Below, piece by piece: positions 5,636 through 7,875 of a stretch of DNA of 7,875 bases. The stretch lies in the NCBI GenBank assembly GCA_902482195.1, contig CABSZQ010000050.1, positions 1 to 7,875 of the forward strand. Direction: 5' to 3'. This stretch comes from an uncultured Haemophilus sp. (GTDB taxonomy: Bacteria > Pseudomonadota > Gammaproteobacteria > Enterobacterales > Pasteurellaceae). Numbering within the stretch: position 1 is the stretch's first letter; each line of letters opens with the position of its first letter. A program made the position numbers and the translations under genes. The notes below the pieces were generated by a model, which saw only the letters and a program-made list of their open reading frames with translations, was not told where the DNA came from and made no database searches.

Positions 5636-5670
5636 ATGATAAAAGACAAAGCGACAATTTATGTCGTTAG
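5636..5670 (-). promoter_or_regulatory. Operator plus -10 element of the nucleotidase/sirtuin operon
   Basis: On the minus strand CTAACGACATAAATTGTCGC (5651-5670) contains CGACA-N5-TGTCG. After exactly 9 nt it is followed by TATCAT (5636-5641), a -10-like hexamer. Transcription would begin near 5629, giving a leader of about 20 nt with the SD of the nucleotidase gene. The TAA within the left flank is the stop codon of the WYL regulator gene, so the regulator's last codon and the site overlap. It matches the site at 2481-2500 at 17 of 20 positions, the differences being the three central bases. Confidence 0.7.
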
Positions 5671-6617
5671 GCATTTTCGTCTAAATAAGTGCGGTCAATT
5701 TCTTGGTAATCTTCACCAAAATGGGCAATCCACCATTCCAGCATGGCGCTCTCAATCACGGTGGCTGAAATTTCATATTCAGTGCCACAATCTTTTACGC
5801 TTTGATCAGCTGACAGCGGGGTTTCTGTCAAAAATCCTCCCGTTTGTTTATCAATGCGGAACGTTAAACGAATCTTTCTACCAGAGCTAAAGCCAAACTT
5901 TTGGCTTTCAACATAAGCTTTTAGATTAAATTTCGGACGTTCAAATTGCATTGTGCTGACATTCACTTCAAGTAAACGATGCAAGGCTAAATGTAAAATA
6001 TCACCATGTTCATATTCTGCCACCACATAACTGCTAGGGCCTTGCTGAACAAGAGCGAGTGGCTTAACTTGAGCCTTATGTTCTTTGCCGTGAATGCTAC
6101 GATAATGCACTTGCAAAAATCGATTTTGATAAAGTGCGGTACTAATTTGCTTAAAAATTTCAGGATCAATTTTTGCCGGCAATAATGGCTGGCTAGTTGG
6201 TGCAATAGCCACTTTATTGAGCCATTCTGAAGCGCCTTTTTTATGCGGTTCATAAGCAAGATTGTAATCCGCTTGTTTAAAGAATCCCTCCATTGATTGC
6301 ATAATATTGGCCGGTAAAATGCCAGCTAAATATTGCTTTGCTAACATCAACACCAACGATTGCTGTTCATTTAAAATCGGCATATCTAAGCCTCTAGCAT
6401 CGGGTTTCCAACGATAGCTATAGGGCTTATCATTGGTATTGCAATCAATTTCAAACTGCTCACATAACATATTCAGTGCACGCTGAATACTGCGCAAATC
6501 GCGCTCAATACCTAATGCGAGCAATTTCTCTCGCAGTTCTAATGAACTAATGGAATAGTTTTTCGGAATTAATCGTAATAGTTCGAGGTGAAATCTTAGG
6601 GAAGATGATTCGGACAT
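5667..6617 (-). CDS. WYL-domain HTH transcriptional regulator, 316 aa
   Basis: The N-terminal winged HTH occupies about residues 6-70 (SISSLELREKLLALGIERDL then RSIQRALNMLCEQF). It is followed by a helical linker, a WYL domain (about 150-225, with VKPLALVQQGPSSYVVAEY at 184-202 and LALHRLLEV at 210-218), and a C-terminal WCX-type extension (about 246-310, ending EWWIAHFGEDYQEI). The W-Y-L triplet itself reads S-Y-V, a common drift. I choose ATG 6617 because GAGG (6623-6626) lies 5 nt upstream; a longer start at 6653 has no SD and falls inside the promoter/hairpin region. Family members (PafBC, DriD, BrxR, CapW) are DNA-binding regulators of DNA-damage or defence genes, and some sense single-stranded DNA or nucleotides through WYL. 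The stop codon lies inside the operator of the next operon, and I infer that this protein is its regulator. Two Haemophilus uptake words lie within the gene. Confidence 0.92.
   Translation of the reverse strand: MSESSSLRFHLELLRLIPKNYSISSLELREKLLALGIERDLRSIQRALNMLCEQFEIDCNTNDKPYSYRWKPDARGLDMPILNEQQSLVLMLAKQYLAGILPANIMQSMEGFFKQADYNLAYEPHKKGASEWLNKVAIAPTSQPLLPAKIDPEIFKQISTALYQNRFLQVHYRSIHGKEHKAQVKPLALVQQGPSSYVVAEYEHGDILHLALHRLLEVNVSTMQFERPKFNLKAYVESQKFGFSSGRKIRLTFRIDKQTGGFLTETPLSADQSVKDCGTEYEISATVIESAMLEWWIAHFGEDYQEIDRTYLDENA
5687..5695 (+). repeat. Haemophilus DNA uptake word AAGTGCGGT
   Basis: Exact core match in the 3' end of the WYL regulator gene. Confidence 0.85.
6132..6140 (+). repeat. 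Haemophilus DNA uptake word AAGTGCGGT
   Basis: Exact core match inside the WYL regulator gene. Confidence 0.85.
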
Positions 6618-6648
6618 AATTGCCTCATAAATAAAAATATTTTCTTTA

Positions 6649-6677
6649 ATCATATAAAAAATCGGGCAATTTTTAAA
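6649..6677 (-). promoter_or_regulatory. Candidate promoter of the WYL regulator gene
   Basis: On the minus strand TTTAAA (6672-6677) and TATGAT (6649-6654) are 17 nt apart, with a start expected near 6642, about 25 nt before the chosen ATG. The inverted repeat at 6659-6688 straddles the -35 element. That repeat could be a regulator site as well as a terminator. No CGACA-N5-TGTCG operator is present, so autoregulation through that site is not indicated. Confidence 0.4.
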
Positions 6678-6688
6678 CTGCCCGATTT
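6656..6688 (-). terminator. Rho-independent terminator-like hairpin upstream of the WYL gene
   Basis: AAATCGGGCA (6659-6668) pairs perfectly with TGCCCGATTT (6679-6688), a 10-bp GC-rich stem with a 10-nt loop. On the minus strand six T follow directly (6656-6661). On the plus strand the T run is interrupted but long (6686-6701), so it may work both ways. Nothing clearly coding lies between it and the next terminator at 6831-6867. Confidence 0.75.
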
Positions 6689-6830
6689 GTTTCTATTTTT
6701 TCACTGCACTTTATGTTTTTATTTATTATGGTAACTTACTTACAGAAAAAGTAAATCTTGTAATACAAGATAAGCCTACTTGAGCTTGGCTTAGACTCAT
6801 TTTTAGCTTTTTTAGGAATATCTTATACCG
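6689..6830. other. Non-coding interval between two terminators, with two hairpins
   Basis: No credible protein gene is seen here. The stretch holds the palindrome ATCTTGTAATACAAGAT (6755-6771), immediately followed by TAAGCC (6771-6776) pairing with GGCTTA (6788-6793), and then T-rich sequence on the plus strand (6800-6812). Two adjacent hairpins bounded by terminators would fit a small RNA, but no convincing promoter is seen on either strand, so this is only noted. Confidence 0.3.
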
Positions 6831-6867
6831 ATAAAAAATCCCTTTCATTACTAAACGAAAGGGATTT
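6831..6867 (-). terminator. Rho-independent terminator of the Sel1-like gene
   Basis: AAATCCCTTTC (6836-6846) pairs perfectly with GAAAGGGATTT (6857-6867) around a 10-nt loop. On the minus strand the stem runs directly into six T (down to 6833). It lies 56 nt past the stop of the 6923-7867 gene. Confidence 0.88.
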
Positions 6868-6922
6868 CAAACTATAATGTAATTTTTATATTTTTTTAAA
6901 CTATATTACCTATTGCTTTAAA

Positions 6923-7867
6923 TTAACGAACTTTCTCATTCACCTCTTTGTATAATGTGCAAGCCTCTTGGTCTTTATAATCACAAGCAATGCCATAGTA
7001 GTTTTTAGCTTTTTCCAAATCTTGGCGAGAACCTAACCCACGGTAATAAATATCACCTAATTTTTTACTTGCCTTAACTCCTGTTTCAGATTCACCGTAC
7101 CTAGCTGGGTTTAAGTATTTGAAAAGAGATTCATATCTTTCTTTAGCCTTGTCGTATTCTTTATTTTCAAAATAAGATCGACTTAGCAACTCATTACAAC
7201 GGAAGCTCAAATTTCTTCCGTAATCACATGATTTTTCGGCATATATCTTTGAAGCAAAATTATCACCCTTATATCTATATAAGTCAGACAAAATTTCAAA
7301 AAGAAGCTCTTCTCCACTGGAATTATCACCCTTATATTTATATAAGCCAGACAAAATTTCAAAAAAAAGCTCTTCTCCACTGGAATTATCACGCTTAATT
7401 CTACGTATTAAATAGTTTATTTGAGTATCTACAGGTAAATTATATATTCTATCTTTCTTAAATAAATAGAATATCGCATCACCATGTCCTTGACTTGCTA
7501 AGTTTTTAATAGTTTGTAGAGCCTCAAAATTTTGTTTATCATAGGATAATATTGATTTGGCCAAATTATAACTATAATAATTTTCAAGAATACTGTCTTT
7601 TGACTCGTCAAGAAGGTAACGATATAATTTTGCTGATTCAACATCAATATTAATTAAATTCTCCTCTATACAAGATAGGCACTTGCCATCCTTATGCATA
7701 TTATTAATTATCTCATCACCTAAATCATTATAACCATATGTATAATAAAACGCAGCTACGGCTCCAAGATATTCATTATAAGACACCAACCCAGAATCAA
7801 ATAAATCTGAACTTTCAGAAATCCAATTTCCCAAATTGGAAAAATTCTTATTAAACAATCTATCCAT
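6923..7867 (-). CDS. Sel1-like repeat protein, 314 aa, possibly longer at the N-terminus
   Basis: The C-terminus carries a recognisable Sel1/TPR-like repeat, KLGDIYYRGLGSRQDLEKAK (269-288), then YYGIACDYKDQEACTLY (290-306). Upstream are further helical, repeat-like segments (CDYGRNLSFRCNELLSRSYF and the like), consistent with an alpha-solenoid for protein-protein contacts. Residues 159-200 contain two near-identical 21-residue units, starting RDNSSGEELFFEIL and GDNSSGEELLFEIL. No signal peptide follows the first Met. The ATG at 7867 has no visible SD and the frame is open to the window edge (2 more codons), so the true start may lie outside. The gene is visibly more AT-rich than the WYL, nucleotidase or sirtuin genes, suggesting separate acquisition. 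A strong terminator follows, so it is not in the WYL transcription unit. Function is unknown beyond a scaffold-type fold. Confidence 0.82.
   Translation of the reverse strand: MDRLFNKNFSNLGNWISESSDLFDSGLVSYNEYLGAVAAFYYTYGYNDLGDEIINNMHKDGKCLSCIEENLINIDVESAKLYRYLLDESKDSILENYYSYNLAKSILSYDKQNFEALQTIKNLASQGHGDAIFYLFKKDRIYNLPVDTQINYLIRRIKRDNSSGEELFFEILSGLYKYKGDNSSGEELLFEILSDLYRYKGDNFASKIYAEKSCDYGRNLSFRCNELLSRSYFENKEYDKAKERYESLFKYLNPARYGESETGVKASKKLGDIYYRGLGSRQDLEKAKNYYGIACDYKDQEACTLYKEVNEKVR
7258..7383 (-). repeat. In-frame 63-bp tandem duplication inside the Sel1-like gene
   Basis: Copy A (7258-7320) and copy B (7321-7383) are directly adjacent and differ at about three positions. Each begins AATTATCACCCTTATAT on the plus strand and ends CTTCTCCACTGG. 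A third, decayed start (AATTATCACGCTT) follows at 7384-7396. The unit encodes 21 residues, so copy-number change keeps the frame. Confidence 0.9.
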
Positions 7868-7875
7868 TTTATACC

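Noticed and set aside
5651..5666. CGACA/TGTCG hairpin read as a terminator of the WYL gene
   Set aside because: The stem is only 5 bp and the following T run is interrupted. The same sequence also appears at 2481-2500, where no gene ends. A protein-binding site is the better reading.
5636..6259. 84- and 90-codon ORFs
   Set aside because: They are shadow frames of the WYL regulator gene, one starting in the promoter of the next operon.
6726..6800. 24-codon minus-strand ORF starting MSLSQAQVG
   Set aside because: It has no Shine-Dalgarno sequence, is very short and overlaps two hairpins. A faint resemblance to FeoA-type starts is too weak to report.
7207..7392. 61-codon ORF with internal repeat
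   Set aside because: It appears repetitive only because it reads the 63-bp tandem duplication of the Sel1-like gene in another frame.

Overview
The window looks like a chromosomal accessory region from a Haemophilus-type member of the Pasteurellaceae. The main evidence is four exact copies of the Haemophilus DNA-uptake word AAGTGCGGT (all on the + strand), AT-rich coding sequence and Pasteurellaceae-like gene starts. Two copies of the sister-clade word ACAAGCGGT suggest that part of the locus has moved between Pasteurellaceae lineages. All convincing intact genes are on the minus strand, so the biological order runs from right to left.

Layout in transcription order: (1) 6923-7867, an AT-rich Sel1-like repeat protein with a recent 63-bp in-frame duplication, followed by a strong terminator (6831-6867). 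(2) 6617-5667, a WYL-domain transcription regulator with its own candidate promoter next to a second hairpin (6656-6688). (3) 5608-4005, an overlapping pair: a HAD-family 5'(3')-deoxyribonucleotidase with an unrecognised C-terminal extension, and a zinc-less class III (SIRT5/CobB-like) sirtuin. (4) 3926-2702, an opioid-growth-factor-receptor-like (OGFr) protein and an unrecognised protein with weak uracil-DNA-glycosylase-like features. No terminator separates this pair from the sirtuin upstream, and a 14-bp hairpin follows it. (5) 2388 to the left edge, an overlapping operon: a stand-alone FtsK-gamma winged-helix protein, a second and divergent zinc-binding sirtuin, a PP2C-type Ser/Thr phosphatase, and a DUF262/GmrSD-type protein cut by the window edge.

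The most notable observation is a regulatory element found twice and nowhere else in the window. It reads CTAACGACAnnnATTGTCGC on the coding strand and lies exactly 9 nt upstream of a -10-like hexamer, once in front of the FtsK-gamma/sirtuin/PP2C/DUF262 operon (2481-2500) and once in front of the nucleotidase/sirtuin operon (5651-5670). The second copy overlaps the stop codon of the WYL regulator. I infer that the WYL protein controls both operons as one regulon. WYL regulators such as PafBC, DriD, BrxR and CapW govern DNA-damage or phage-defence genes. The set (WYL regulator, two sirtuins, nucleotidase, phosphatase, FtsK-gamma DNA-binding protein, DUF262 protein) therefore resembles an undescribed NAD- and nucleotide-linked stress or defence island. 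That function is inference; the shared promoter module and the gene overlaps can be read directly from the sequence.
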